17,093 nt of DNA from Pseudomonadota bacterium. GTDB lineage: Bacteria > Pseudomonadota > Alphaproteobacteria > Sphingomonadales > Sphingomonadaceae. Made by a program: the position numbers and the translations under genes. The stretch lies in NCBI GenBank assembly GCA_023433445.1, contig JAEZCS010000229.1, forward strand, positions 1-17,093, read 5' to 3'. Numbering within the stretch: position 1 is the first letter of the stretch; every line of letters begins with the position of its first letter. Shown one piece after another: positions 1-7,361 of the stretch. A model generated the notes under the pieces. That model searched no databases and was not told where the DNA came from. It saw nothing but the letters and a program-made list of their open reading frames with translations.

Positions 1-85
1 GAAAATGCCGCGCCGCTTCCCCAAAACACCGCGCCCTTCCCATCCTTTCCCTGAAATCAGCGCATCCGGCCATCGCAGCGGGCTA

Positions 86-102
86 GTCTGATCGCAACAG
101 AC
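86..102. promoter_or_regulatory. inverted repeat upstream of the aminotransferase (candidate operator)
   Basis: Arms gtctg (86-90) and cagac (98-102) are exact reverse complements around a 7-base centre. The centre lies about 27 bases before the start codon at 121. The operon it precedes encodes an Lrp/AsnC regulator, so an autoregulatory site is conceivable. A 5-bp arm is short and can occur by chance, and no clear -35/-10 pair is visible nearby. Confidence 0.2.
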
Positions 103-120
103 AACACCGCGAGTTTCCTG

Positions 121-1506
121 ATGACGCTGCAATCGAACCGGTCCCTGCTCGATATCGACCGCGACCATCTGATCCATCCCGTCACCTCCTTCCGGGCGCA
201 CGAAGCGCGCGGCGCGACCCTGCTGGAAAGCGGCAAGGGCATGTGGCTGACGGACATGGACGGCAACCGCCTGCTCGACGCGTTTGCGGGCCTGTGGTGC
301 GTCAATGTCGGCTATGGCCAGGACAGCATCGTCGAAGCCGCCGCCGCGCAAATGCGCCAACTTCCCTATGCGACCGGCTATTTCCATTTCGGATGCGAAA
401 CAACTGTCCGTCTGGCCCAGAAGCTCGCCGACCTCAGCCCCGAAGGTCTCGACCATGTCTACTTCACCCTGGGCGGCTCCGACGCCGTAGACTCGGCAAT
501 TCGCTACATCATCCACTATTTCAACGCGATTGGCCGCCCGTCCAAAAAACAGTTCATCGCCCTCGACCGCGGCTATCACGGTTCCAGCACCACCGGCGCT
601 GGCCTCACCGCGCTTGCAAATTTCCACCGCCTCTTCGACCTGCCCCACGCCTGGCAGCATCATATTCCGTCGCCCTACCCCTATCGCAGCGACCTGACCG
701 ACGACGCAGCCATCATCGCCCGCTCCGTCCAGCAGCTGAAGGACAAGGTCGCAGAACTCGGCGCAGACAATGTCGCCGCCTTCTTCTGCGAGCCCATCCA
801 GGGGTCCGGCGGCGTCATCGTCCCACCCAAAGGCTGGCTCAAAGCCCTGCGCGACACCTGCACCGAACTGGACATCCTCTTCGTCGCCGATGAAGTCATC
901 ACCGGTTTCGGCCGCACCGGCCCACTCTTCGCCTGCGAGGAGGAAGGCGTCACGCCCGACCTCATGACCCTCGCCAAGGGCCTGACCGCCGGCTACGCCC
1001 CGATGGGCGCCCTCCTCATGTCGGACACAGTCTATCAGGGCATCGCCAATGGCGCCGCGCCTGAACTCGCCATCGGTCACGGCTTCACCTATTCCGGCCA
1101 CCCGGTGAGCGCGGCGGTCGGGCTGGAGGTGCTGCGCCTCTACACCGACGGCGGCATCCTCGCGAACGGCCAGAGCGTCGCCCGGCGCTTCACGGCGGGC
1201 CTTCAGGGCATCGCCGATCACCCGCTGGTCGGCGATACGCGCGGACGCGGCCTCCTTGGCGCGATCGAGCTGGTCGCTGACAAAGGCACGAAGGCGCGGC
1301 TCGACCCCAGCCTCAAATTTCCCGACCGGCTCTTCGCCCAGGGCTATCGCAACGGCGTCATCTTCCGCTCCTTCCCCGACAATATCATCGGCCTCGCCCC
1401 GGCGCTCTGCGCGTCGGACGACGAGATGGACGAGATCTTCGCCCGCATCCGGAAAACGCTCGACGACCTGCTCGAAGAAGCGGATATTCGCGCGGCGGTG
1501 GGATAA
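121..1506 (+). CDS. class III pyridoxal-phosphate aminotransferase (omega-amino acid/diamine:pyruvate type)
   Basis: This is a 461-residue cytoplasmic fold-type I aminotransferase of normal length. Seen: the phosphate-binding turn LGGSDAVDSA (117-126), FCEPIQGSGG (222-231), the cofactor-ring aspartate in ADEVITGFGRTG (D257) and the Schiff-base lysine in LAKGLTAG (K286). The N-terminal DGNRLLDAFAGLWCVNVGYG segment is typical of the omega-aminotransferases that move an amino group from a terminal amine, such as beta-alanine or putrescine, to pyruvate. The exact donor cannot be read from the sequence; pyruvate as acceptor is inferred. The ATG at 121 gives the usual family N-terminus, although the ribosome-binding site is weak. 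An Lrp-type regulator gene follows after 20 bases and then an amidohydrolase gene, so a catabolic operon for amino or N-acyl-amino compounds is likely. Confidence 0.9.
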   Translation: MTLQSNRSLLDIDRDHLIHPVTSFRAHEARGATLLESGKGMWLTDMDGNRLLDAFAGLWCVNVGYGQDSIVEAAAAQMRQLPYATGYFHFGCETTVRLAQKLADLSPEGLDHVYFTLGGSDAVDSAIRYIIHYFNAIGRPSKKQFIALDRGYHGSSTTGAGLTALANFHRLFDLPHAWQHHIPSPYPYRSDLTDDAAIIARSVQQLKDKVAELGADNVAAFFCEPIQGSGGVIVPPKGWLKALRDTCTELDILFVADEVITGFGRTGPLFACEEEGVTPDLMTLAKGLTAGYAPMGALLMSDTVYQGIANGAAPELAIGHGFTYSGHPVSAAVGLEVLRLYTDGGILANGQSVARRFTAGLQGIADHPLVGDTRGRGLLGAIELVADKGTKARLDPSLKFPDRLFAQGYRNGVIFRSFPDNIIGLAPALCASDDEMDEIFARIRKTLDDLLEEADIRAAVG

Positions 1507-1526
1507 GAAAAGGGGGAAGCAAGCGC

Positions 1527-2021
1527 ATGTTGGGTGGCCCAAGACTGGACCGGATCGACCTGAAGATCCTGACGCAGCTTCAGCAATCCGGCCGGATCAC
1601 GAATGTCGAACTGGCCGACGCTGTGGGCTTGTCGCCCAGCCCCTGCCTCACGCGGGTGAAACGGCTTGAAAAAGCGGGCTACATCACCGGCTATGGCGCG
1701 CATATCAACCTGCACAAGCTGGGCGAGTTTCTGACCGTCTTTACCGAAGTCACCCTGACCGAACATCGCGCGGGCGACTTTTCCCGCTTTGAAACACGCA
1801 TCCGAAAGCTGGATGAAATCGTCGAATGCCACCTCGTCAGCGGCGGCTACGATTATCTGCTGAAGTTCGTCACGCGCGGCGTCGCCCATTATCAGTCGAT
1901 CATCGAAGACATGCTGGAAAGCGACTATGGGATCGAGAAATATTTCAGCTATGTCGTGATCAAATCCCCCTTCATAAAGCATCACTATCCGATCCAGCAT
2001 CTGTTTGGTGAGCACAAATGA
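1527..2021 (+). CDS. Lrp/AsnC family transcriptional regulator
   Basis: This is a 164-residue DNA-binding regulator of standard family length. The N-terminal AsnC-type winged helix-turn-helix spans about residues 6-66, opening with LDRIDLKILTQLQ and carrying the recognition helix in SPSPCLTRVKRLEKAG (36-51). The C-terminal ligand-binding RAM domain covers about 68-145, with the typical CHLVSGGYDYLLKF strand at 101-114. Members sense amino acids and usually control nearby amino-acid metabolism genes. A strong AGGGGGAAG ribosome-binding site (1511-1519) supports the ATG at 1527. The stop codon overlaps the amidohydrolase start in ATGA (2018-2021), so the two are translationally coupled. Likely targets are its own operon and perhaps the alanine dehydrogenase gene at 9711; that link is inference. 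Confidence 0.93.
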   Translation: MLGGPRLDRIDLKILTQLQQSGRITNVELADAVGLSPSPCLTRVKRLEKAGYITGYGAHINLHKLGEFLTVFTEVTLTEHRAGDFSRFETRIRKLDEIVECHLVSGGYDYLLKFVTRGVAHYQSIIEDMLESDYGIEKYFSYVVIKSPFIKHHYPIQHLFGEHK

Positions 2022-3163
2022 TCGACGACCTGCTCGAACCCCTGATCGCCTTTCGCCGCGATATTCACGCGCATCCGGAACTGGGTTTCTGCGAGCATCG
2101 CACCGCAGGCCGCATCGCCGAACAGCTTCGCGCGCTGGGTCTGGAGGTGCATGAAGGCATCGGCGGCACCGGCGTCGTCGCGGTGCTGAAAAACGGCAGT
2201 TCAGGCCGCAGCATCGGCCTGCGCGCGGACATGGACGCGCTGCCGATCCATGAGCAGACCAACCTGCCCTACGCCAGCAAGATCGAGGGCAGCTTTCACG
2301 GCTGCGGTCATGACGGGCATGTCGCCATGCTGCTGGGTGCTGCGCAGCATCTTGCGCGCAGCCGCAACTTTGACGGCACCGTGAACTTCTTCTTCCAGCC
2401 CGCCGAAGAGGGTCTGGGCGGCGCGCGGGAAATGGTGAAGGAGGGCCTGTTCGAGCGCTTCCCCTGCGACCGCGTGTTCGGCCTGCACAATTGGCCCGAC
2501 CTGCCCGCCGGGACGATCGCCACCCGCCCCGGCCCGATCATGGGCGCGGCCGACAAGTTCGAGGCTACGCTCCTGGGACGCGGCGGCCATGCCGCTCTGC
2601 CACAAGATACGCCCGACGCCATCCTCGCCGCTGCCAACCTGGTGACGCAGCTCAACAGCATCGTCGCCCGCCGCATTTCGCCGACAGCCTCAGCCGTTCT
2701 CTCGATCACGCAGATTCACGGTGGCCACACGCATAATGTGCTTCCGGCCGAAGTGAAGGTCAGCGGCACCGTCCGCACCTTTGATCCCAAGGTTCAGGAC
2801 GTGATCGAAGACGCCATCCGCAGCATCGCGGCCGGCGTGGCGCTTGCCAATGACGTCGCCGCCACCGTCGATTATCAGCGCTACTATCCCGCCACGATCA
2901 ACGATGCGCAGGTGGCGCAGGAGGCGTTCGAAGCCGCCGCGACCGTCGGCAATGCCCAGATCGCCCCCGAACCCGCCTTCACCTCCGAAGATTTCGCCTT
3001 CATGCTCCAGGCATGCCAGGGCGCCTATATCTGGCTGGGCCAAGCGAAGGCGGAGGGCTCCGTGCCACTCCACAATCCGCATTATGACTTTAACGACGAT
3101 GTGCTCGGCCTCGGCATCCGCCTGCACGTCGCGCTTGCCGAACGGCATCTGGCTAAGCGCTGA
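2018..3163 (+). CDS. M20 family amidohydrolase (N-acyl amino acid / hippurate hydrolase type)
   Basis: This 381-residue metallopeptidase-fold amidohydrolase is of the AbgB/HipO/IAL type and normal length. Visible motifs are the opening RRDIHAHPELGF (13-24), RADMDALP (69-76), HGCGHDGH with C96 and H98, QPAEEG with E130 (catalytic base) and E131 (metal), H157 in GLHNWP, GRGGHAALP with H191 in the dimerisation domain, and the C-terminal metal ligand H352 in LHNPHYDF. These are the expected binuclear metal ligands and catalytic glutamate. The family cleaves amide bonds in N-acyl amino acids; the true substrate is not readable. There is no signal peptide, so it is cytosolic. The gene overlaps the lrp-type gene by four bases and probably supplies free amino acid to the upstream aminotransferase. 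Confidence 0.9.
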   Translation: MIDDLLEPLIAFRRDIHAHPELGFCEHRTAGRIAEQLRALGLEVHEGIGGTGVVAVLKNGSSGRSIGLRADMDALPIHEQTNLPYASKIEGSFHGCGHDGHVAMLLGAAQHLARSRNFDGTVNFFFQPAEEGLGGAREMVKEGLFERFPCDRVFGLHNWPDLPAGTIATRPGPIMGAADKFEATLLGRGGHAALPQDTPDAILAAANLVTQLNSIVARRISPTASAVLSITQIHGGHTHNVLPAEVKVSGTVRTFDPKVQDVIEDAIRSIAAGVALANDVAATVDYQRYYPATINDAQVAQEAFEAAATVGNAQIAPEPAFTSEDFAFMLQACQGAYIWLGQAKAEGSVPLHNPHYDFNDDVLGLGIRLHVALAERHLAKR

Positions 3164-3192
3164 AGCCCGCACCCTCCGCCACAGCTTCAGCG
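3158..3192. terminator. hairpin between convergent amidohydrolase and copB genes (candidate bidirectional terminator)
   Basis: Arms cgctgaagc (3158-3166) and gcttcagcg (3184-3192) are a perfect 9-bp inverted repeat around a 17-base loop. The left arm contains the amidohydrolase stop codon and the right arm ends four bases before the copB stop. Position and symmetry fit a bidirectional terminator. The large loop and the absence of a T-run make intrinsic termination uncertain. Confidence 0.4.
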
Positions 3193-3196
3193 ACGT

Positions 3197-4156
3197 TCAA
3201 AACCAGAAGCGCACCCCCATGACCAGACTGGCGGCCGACGCACGCTCGCCTTCCGCTCGGGCGAAGCGGGCGCTGTCGCCCAGTTTGCGCTCCCAATTCA
3301 CCCCTACATAAGGCGCGAATTCTCGGGCGAATTCATATCGCAGCCGCAGCCCAAGTTCGATATCCGACAGGCCTGAACCGATGCCGAGTTCCGGCACATC
3401 CTGCGCGGCGATATTCACTTCGGCGGCCGGTTGCAGGATCAACCGCTGCGTGATCCGCTGGTCATAGCTCCCCTCCAGCCGCAAGTGCGCATCGCCCTTG
3501 GTCGACAGGAACGCCTGTGCGTCGACCTCGAACCAGTAAGGGGCCAGCCCCCCAATGCCGATGACAGCGTAGGTCCGGTCTGGATCAGGCCGGAAATCAT
3601 GGCGGACGCCTGCTTCCATATTGAACCAGGGATTGATCGCCCGGCTGTAGAGCGCTTGCACCTCCGCGCTTTCCAGAGCGCCGCCGATCTTTCCCTCGCC
3701 CTCTGTCTTGAACGCAAAGCGGTTGATGTCACCGCCGATCCAGCCTTCGCCTTCCCAATGATAGCCGTCCGCGCCCCTTCCCATGCGATATTCCAGCCGG
3801 TCGAGCATGATCTGGGAAAAGGTCATGCCGCCACTTTCCTTCAGCATCGCGGTACGCGCCCGCGCCATCTCTGCCGGGTCGAAATAGGCGTCGGCGGCAT
3901 GATCGGTCGGGACCGGCGGCGCTTCGCCCTTGGGAATGGCATCGTCGGCGGCGGGCATGGCGTGACCGGCATGGGGATTATCCGCTGCGGGCGCGGCCTG
4001 CACGGGCATCTGATGGCCGGAATGATCCTCGCTTTCATGCTCAGCTTCGGGCCGTTCCATCGCGCCATGATCCATATGGCTATGGTCCATCTCCTGCGCG
4101 GCCGCAGGGATTGAGGCGGACGCCAGCAGCAGCGCGGCGAAGGCGGTCATCCTCAT
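3197..4156 (-). CDS. copB: copper resistance protein B, outer membrane
   Basis: This is a 319-residue CopB/PcoB family protein. It has a signal peptide (residues 1-20, ending PAAA before QEM). A Met/His-rich segment at about 23-67 repeats DHSHMDHGAM-like and HAGHAM-like groups and is suited to weak copper binding. The body from about 100 to 319 has alternating aromatic and hydrophobic strands and ends in MGVRFWF, the terminal aromatic typical of outer-membrane beta-barrels. Known role: CopB works with CopA in periplasmic or outer-membrane copper sequestration; its mechanism is unsettled. The start overlaps the copA stop in ATGA (4153-4156), which favours the Met at 4156, although the Met two codons later is possible. 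It is the last gene of the operon. Confidence 0.93.
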   Translation of the reverse strand: MRMTAFAALLLASASIPAAAQEMDHSHMDHGAMERPEAEHESEDHSGHQMPVQAAPAADNPHAGHAMPAADDAIPKGEAPPVPTDHAADAYFDPAEMARARTAMLKESGGMTFSQIMLDRLEYRMGRGADGYHWEGEGWIGGDINRFAFKTEGEGKIGGALESAEVQALYSRAINPWFNMEAGVRHDFRPDPDRTYAVIGIGGLAPYWFEVDAQAFLSTKGDAHLRLEGSYDQRITQRLILQPAAEVNIAAQDVPELGIGSGLSDIELGLRLRYEFAREFAPYVGVNWERKLGDSARFARAEGERASAASLVMGVRFWF

Positions 4157-5907
4157 GCCGCATCCTCCCCATGACGCACGGTCACGACGCGCATCATCCC
4201 GCTGTGCATGTGCATCAGCATGTGACAGTGAAACGCCCAGTCCCCCAGCGCATCGGCGGTGAGGTCAAAGCTCACCTTGCCCCCAGGCAGCACATTCACC
4301 GTATGCTTGACCGGATCATGCGGACCCGCGCCAGTCACGATCTGAAAGAAATGGCCATGCAGGTGGATGGGATGCGGCATCATCGTGTCGTTGATCAGGT
4401 TCACCCGCACCCGCTCCATATGGCGGAACGCGATGGGCTCCGCCCCGTCCGACAGCTTCACTCCGTCGAAGGACCACATATAGCGTTCCATGTTCGCGGT
4501 CAGGTGGATGTCCAGCGTCCGCGTCGGCGTGCGCCTGTCCTTGAACGGCTCCAGTGATTTGAGATCGGCATAGGTCAGCACCCGATGCTCAACATTCTCC
4601 AGCCCGGTCGGACGATCGGCCGTGCGATCGGCAGGCATGGGTGAAAGCGTCGCGACGCCCGGCCCCATCTTCACCTGCGGCGCGACGGACGGGTCGCGCA
4701 TCTTCATGGAATGGCCCGCCATGCTCTCATTGGCTGGCTGGCTGAGGTCGATCACTCCGCCCTGACCCATATCCATGCCCGACATGTCCATGCCCATGTC
4801 CTTCATCCCCAGCAGCGGCCGTTCCCGCAGGGGCGGAATCTCCGCCGCCATCCCGATGCGCGGCGCCAGCGTCGCCCGGACCAACCCGGACCGATCGATC
4901 GCCTCCGCGATCAGGCCGTAAGCCTTCGGCTCGCTCGGCTGCACCACGACATCATAGGTTTCCGCGATGCCGATCTGGAACTCGTCCGTCTCCACCGGCT
5001 GCACATGCTGGCCGTCGCATTGCACCACGGTCATCGCCAGGCCGGGCAGGCGTATGTTGAAATTCGTCATCGCCGACGCGTTGATGATGCGCAGCCGCAC
5101 CCGCTCGCCGGGCGTGAACAGCCCTGTCCAATTCTCCGCCGTGCCATGCCCATTGATCAGGAAGCTGTAGGTGGAGCCCGTGACGTCCGAAATGTCGGTG
5201 GGGTCCATTCGCATCGCACCCCATTCCAGCCGCTCTTTCGCGCTCTGGTCCTTGCCTGCGATGAGCCCGGCCAGCGTCTGCCGCTGCATGTTGTAATAGC
5301 CGCCCGACTGCTTCAGCCGCTTCAGCAGCACATGGGGATGCACCGGGCTCCAATCGGACAGGACGATCACATGCTCCCGCTCGCTCTGCACCGGATCGAC
5401 CCCGGCCGGATCGATCACGATCGGCCCATAATGGCCCATCGCCTCCTGCATGCCCGAATGGCTGTGATACCAATAGGTGCCCGACTGACGGATCGGAAAC
5501 TCATAGGTAAAGGTCTCGCCTGGACGGATGCCAGGAAAGCTCACCCCCGGCACCCCGTCCATCTGGAACGGCACGATCAACCCATGCCAATGGATCGACG
5601 TATCTTCCTTCAGATGATTGGTGACGGACAGCCGGACATTCTGCCCCTCCTTCAACCGGATGAGCGGAGCGGGCAGCGTGCCGTTGATCATCACCGCATG
5701 CGCCGAACGTCCGCCGGTGGAAAAATGGCTTTCCCCTACCGTCAGCGCGATCTGCTCGCCGCTCAGCACGCCCGGAGCGGGAAGCAGGCCCGCCGACCCG
5801 CTCCGTGCCCATGCGGGGAGGACTTCGGCCAACGCCAACGCGCTGCCAAATCCTGCAAGACCACGGATCAGGCCGCGGCGATCGACATCAGGCAAGGGGA
5901 AGGACAT
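4153..5907 (-). CDS. copA: copper-resistance multicopper oxidase CopA
   Basis: This is a 584-residue periplasmic multicopper oxidase of the PcoA/CopA class. A Tat signal carries the twin arginine R10-R11 in DRRGLIRG, followed by a hydrophobic stretch and an AWA-type cleavage region. All four copper motifs are present: HWHGL (106-110), WYHSH (H148, H150), HPIHLHGH (512-519) and HCHMLMH with C561 (type 1 copper). A Met-rich loop at about 368-380 (MKDMGMDMSGMDM), plus scattered GHSMKM-type groups, is typical of cuprous oxidases. It probably oxidises Cu(I) to the less toxic Cu(II) and binds copper. The gene starts 29 bases after the sigma-factor stop with only a weak ribosome-binding site, so transcription from the upstream regulatory genes is likely. 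It is coupled to copB by a four-base overlap. Confidence 0.96.
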   Translation of the reverse strand: MSFPLPDVDRRGLIRGLAGFGSALALAEVLPAWARSGSAGLLPAPGVLSGEQIALTVGESHFSTGGRSAHAVMINGTLPAPLIRLKEGQNVRLSVTNHLKEDTSIHWHGLIVPFQMDGVPGVSFPGIRPGETFTYEFPIRQSGTYWYHSHSGMQEAMGHYGPIVIDPAGVDPVQSEREHVIVLSDWSPVHPHVLLKRLKQSGGYYNMQRQTLAGLIAGKDQSAKERLEWGAMRMDPTDISDVTGSTYSFLINGHGTAENWTGLFTPGERVRLRIINASAMTNFNIRLPGLAMTVVQCDGQHVQPVETDEFQIGIAETYDVVVQPSEPKAYGLIAEAIDRSGLVRATLAPRIGMAAEIPPLRERPLLGMKDMGMDMSGMDMGQGGVIDLSQPANESMAGHSMKMRDPSVAPQVKMGPGVATLSPMPADRTADRPTGLENVEHRVLTYADLKSLEPFKDRRTPTRTLDIHLTANMERYMWSFDGVKLSDGAEPIAFRHMERVRVNLINDTMMPHPIHLHGHFFQIVTGAGPHDPVKHTVNVLPGGKVSFDLTADALGDWAFHCHMLMHMHSGMMRVVTVRHGEDAA

Positions 5908-5936
5908 GAAACGCTCTACGATAGGGGAACTCTCGC

Positions 5937-6518
5937 CTATACGCGATCGACACGCATATCCCTCAAATCTTCGCCCAATTTCTGGCGCGCCCGGTACAGC
6001 CGCGTCTCCACGGCTTTCTCGCTCACGCCCAAGGTCCGCGCCACCTCCACCTGGCTCAACCCCTCGATCGTCCGCAGCAGCAGCACATCCTTCAGATTGG
6101 TGGGAAGAGCGGCGATCGCCGCCTGAATGCGCGCCAGCCCCTCTTGCGACTGCGCTTCGTCCTCCGGCGTCATCGCGCCGTCGGCGACTGCCGCCGCCTC
6201 CTCGATCGGTCGGGCAAAGGTGAAGAAGCGCCGCACTGCCCGCCGCCGCGCCCAGTCATGACATTTGTTGATGGCGATCCGCGAAATCCATAACCGGAAA
6301 GGCCGCGCACGATCATAGCGGGCCAGCGAAGCGAACGCGGAAATGAACGTCTCCTGCGTCACGTCCAAAGCCTCCGTCGCGCTGCCGACATGCCCCCGCG
6401 CCAGCCGGAACACAGCGTCGCGATGCCGCCGCATCAGCTCGCCATAAGCGCTCTCTTGTCCGGCCAGCGCCAGCCCGGCCAGTTCCCGATCACTGCATTC
6501 GGCCAGCGGCGGGCTCAC
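5937..6518 (-). CDS. ECF-type RNA polymerase sigma factor (CnrH-like position)
   Basis: This is a 193-residue group 4 sigma factor. Region 2 spans about residues 24-93, with AYGELMRRHRDAVFRLA, the core-binding EALDVTQETFISAF and the -10-reading segment RLWISRIAINKCHDWARRR. A linker follows to about 125. Region 4 (about 130-182) carries the helix-turn-helix EGLSQVEVARTLGVSEKAVETRLYRARQKL. It starts with GTG at 6518, overlapping the sensor stop in GTGA (6515-6518), so its synthesis is coupled to that of the sensor. The gene order anti-sigma, sensor, sigma equals cnrYXH of Cupriavidus metallidurans, so it is probably held inactive at the membrane until metal is sensed. It lies directly upstream of copA and copB. 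The regulon and promoter motif cannot be read with confidence. Confidence 0.93.
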   Translation of the reverse strand: MSPPLAECSDRELAGLALAGQESAYGELMRRHRDAVFRLARGHVGSATEALDVTQETFISAFASLARYDRARPFRLWISRIAINKCHDWARRRAVRRFFTFARPIEEAAAVADGAMTPEDEAQSQEGLARIQAAIAALPTNLKDVLLLRTIEGLSQVEVARTLGVSEKAVETRLYRARQKLGEDLRDMRVDRV

Positions 6519-6955
6519 CGCGACGGTTCGGTCAAGACCTTGACGACGGCCGCGTCGAACTGTGCCGCCTGATCGGGCCGCAGCACCGCGCGCATGGCGA
6601 AGATATGCTTCAGCGTCTCCTTCTGGAGCATCCCCATGACATGGTGGGACCGGTCCACTGCCTCGCTCACCTGCGGGCCATAGCCATGTTCCGCAGCGAT
6701 CGCCTGCGCCAGCCGGGCGTTGTCGGCGCGCATCTCCGCTTCCATCGCTTCGCGCCGCCTGGCGAAGTCCGCCTCCAGAGCATGAATCCGCCGTTGCTGA
6801 CTGTCGTCCAGTTCCAGCTTCCGGTGGATGAGGGCATGGACTTCACTTTCGACGCGGGGCTCCGGCGTCATCCACGCCCGCGCCACCAGCACCGCCGCCA
6901 GCGCCGCCGCGAATGCGACCAACGCCACCAGCCCATATCGCGCCGCCCCCTTCAC
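6515..6955 (-). CDS. CnrX-like periplasmic heavy-metal sensor
   Basis: This is a 146-residue membrane-anchored periplasmic sensor (metal_resist/CnrX-like fold). An N-terminal transmembrane helix at about 8-28 is followed by a helical hairpin rich in charged residues (about 35-140). Potential ligands are H40 and H44 in EVHALIH, E61 in ALEADF, and H117 and M121 in KHIFAM. The published CnrX Ni/Co site is H42, H46, E63, H119 and M123, so all five are present with a constant offset of two. The family binds metal in the periplasm and relays this to a CnrY-type anti-sigma partner. The start is GTG at 6955, three bases after the stop of the upstream anti-sigma gene. The stop overlaps the sigma start. 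Metal specificity in vivo is unknown; the operon suggests copper, the ligand set nickel or cobalt. Confidence 0.88.
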   Translation of the reverse strand: MKGAARYGLVALVAFAAALAAVLVARAWMTPEPRVESEVHALIHRKLELDDSQQRRIHALEADFARRREAMEAEMRADNARLAQAIAAEHGYGPQVSEAVDRSHHVMGMLQKETLKHIFAMRAVLRPDQAAQFDAAVVKVLTEPSR

Positions 6956-6958
6956 CGC

Positions 6959-7225
6959 TTACTGTCCCAGCAACTGGGACGGAGCATAGTCGGACATACC
7001 GATCACGATCGGCTGCGACGCCGCCTGCGCAGGATTGCCGGGCACGACGCTGCCTGCCCAGCCAATCCCGATCGCCATCAACCCGGCCAGCGCCAGGCTG
7101 CGCCGCGCGACCGCCCGCTCTCGACGGTGGGACAGGCCCGCCATGACGGCATCATCCATCCCTTCGAGCCGGGGATCTGCCGGCAGGGCGCGGATCTGGT
7201 CCAGCATCTGATCGAGATCGCTCAT
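6959..7225 (-). CDS. CnrY-like small membrane anti-sigma factor (putative)
   Basis: This is an 88-residue protein with a short cytoplasmic N-terminal part (about 1-40, containing LDQMLDQIRALPADPRLEGMDDAVMAGL), one transmembrane segment at about 43-62 and a short periplasmic tail. CnrY, the anti-sigma factor of CnrH, has the same size and layout: its N-terminal helices clamp the sigma factor and its tail contacts CnrX. Function is inferred from this architecture and from being first in a Y-X-H arrangement; sequence similarity itself is not conspicuous. Two adjacent ATG codons exist (7228 and 7225). The GGAG at 7232-7235 lies 6 bases from the second and only 3 from the first, so 7225 is preferred. 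First gene of the five-gene operon, divergent from copC. Confidence 0.7.
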   Translation of the reverse strand: MSDLDQMLDQIRALPADPRLEGMDDAVMAGLSHRRERAVARRSLALAGLMAIGIGWAGSVVPGNPAQAASQPIVIGMSDYAPSQLLGQ

Positions 7226-7293
7226 CATTCACTCCATTGCTCGCCAGATGATACGCAGCGCGCCGCCTGACCCCTTATGGAAAAATTTATGCG

Positions 7294-7306
7294 CCCTCGT
7301 CGAGGG
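7294..7306. promoter_or_regulatory. palindrome between the divergent regulatory and copC operons
   Basis: ccctcg (7294-7299), a central t, then cgaggg (7301-7306) form a perfect 6-bp inverted repeat just beside the only A/T-rich run of the gap, at 7280-7290. The 136-base gap (7226-7361) must hold promoters for both directions. I cannot pick a convincing -35/-10 pair or ECF promoter on either strand, so an operator role is a guess. Confidence 0.25.
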
Positions 7307-7361
7307 GCGGAGGGGGATCGTCGCGTAATAGCCCTTATCGCACCTTGATCGGAGACTTTCC

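Noticed and set aside
4711..6126. Open frame of about 471 codons on the plus strand opposite copA and the sigma gene
   Set aside because: Product is rich in H, R, P and D without recognisable motifs; the opposite strand has complete copper-oxidase motifs and a full sigma region 4.
7272..7338. Direct repeat CCCTTAT at 7272-7278 and 7332-7338 in the sensor/copC gap
   Set aside because: A 7-base repeat within about 130 bases is near chance expectation, and the match does not extend into the flanks.
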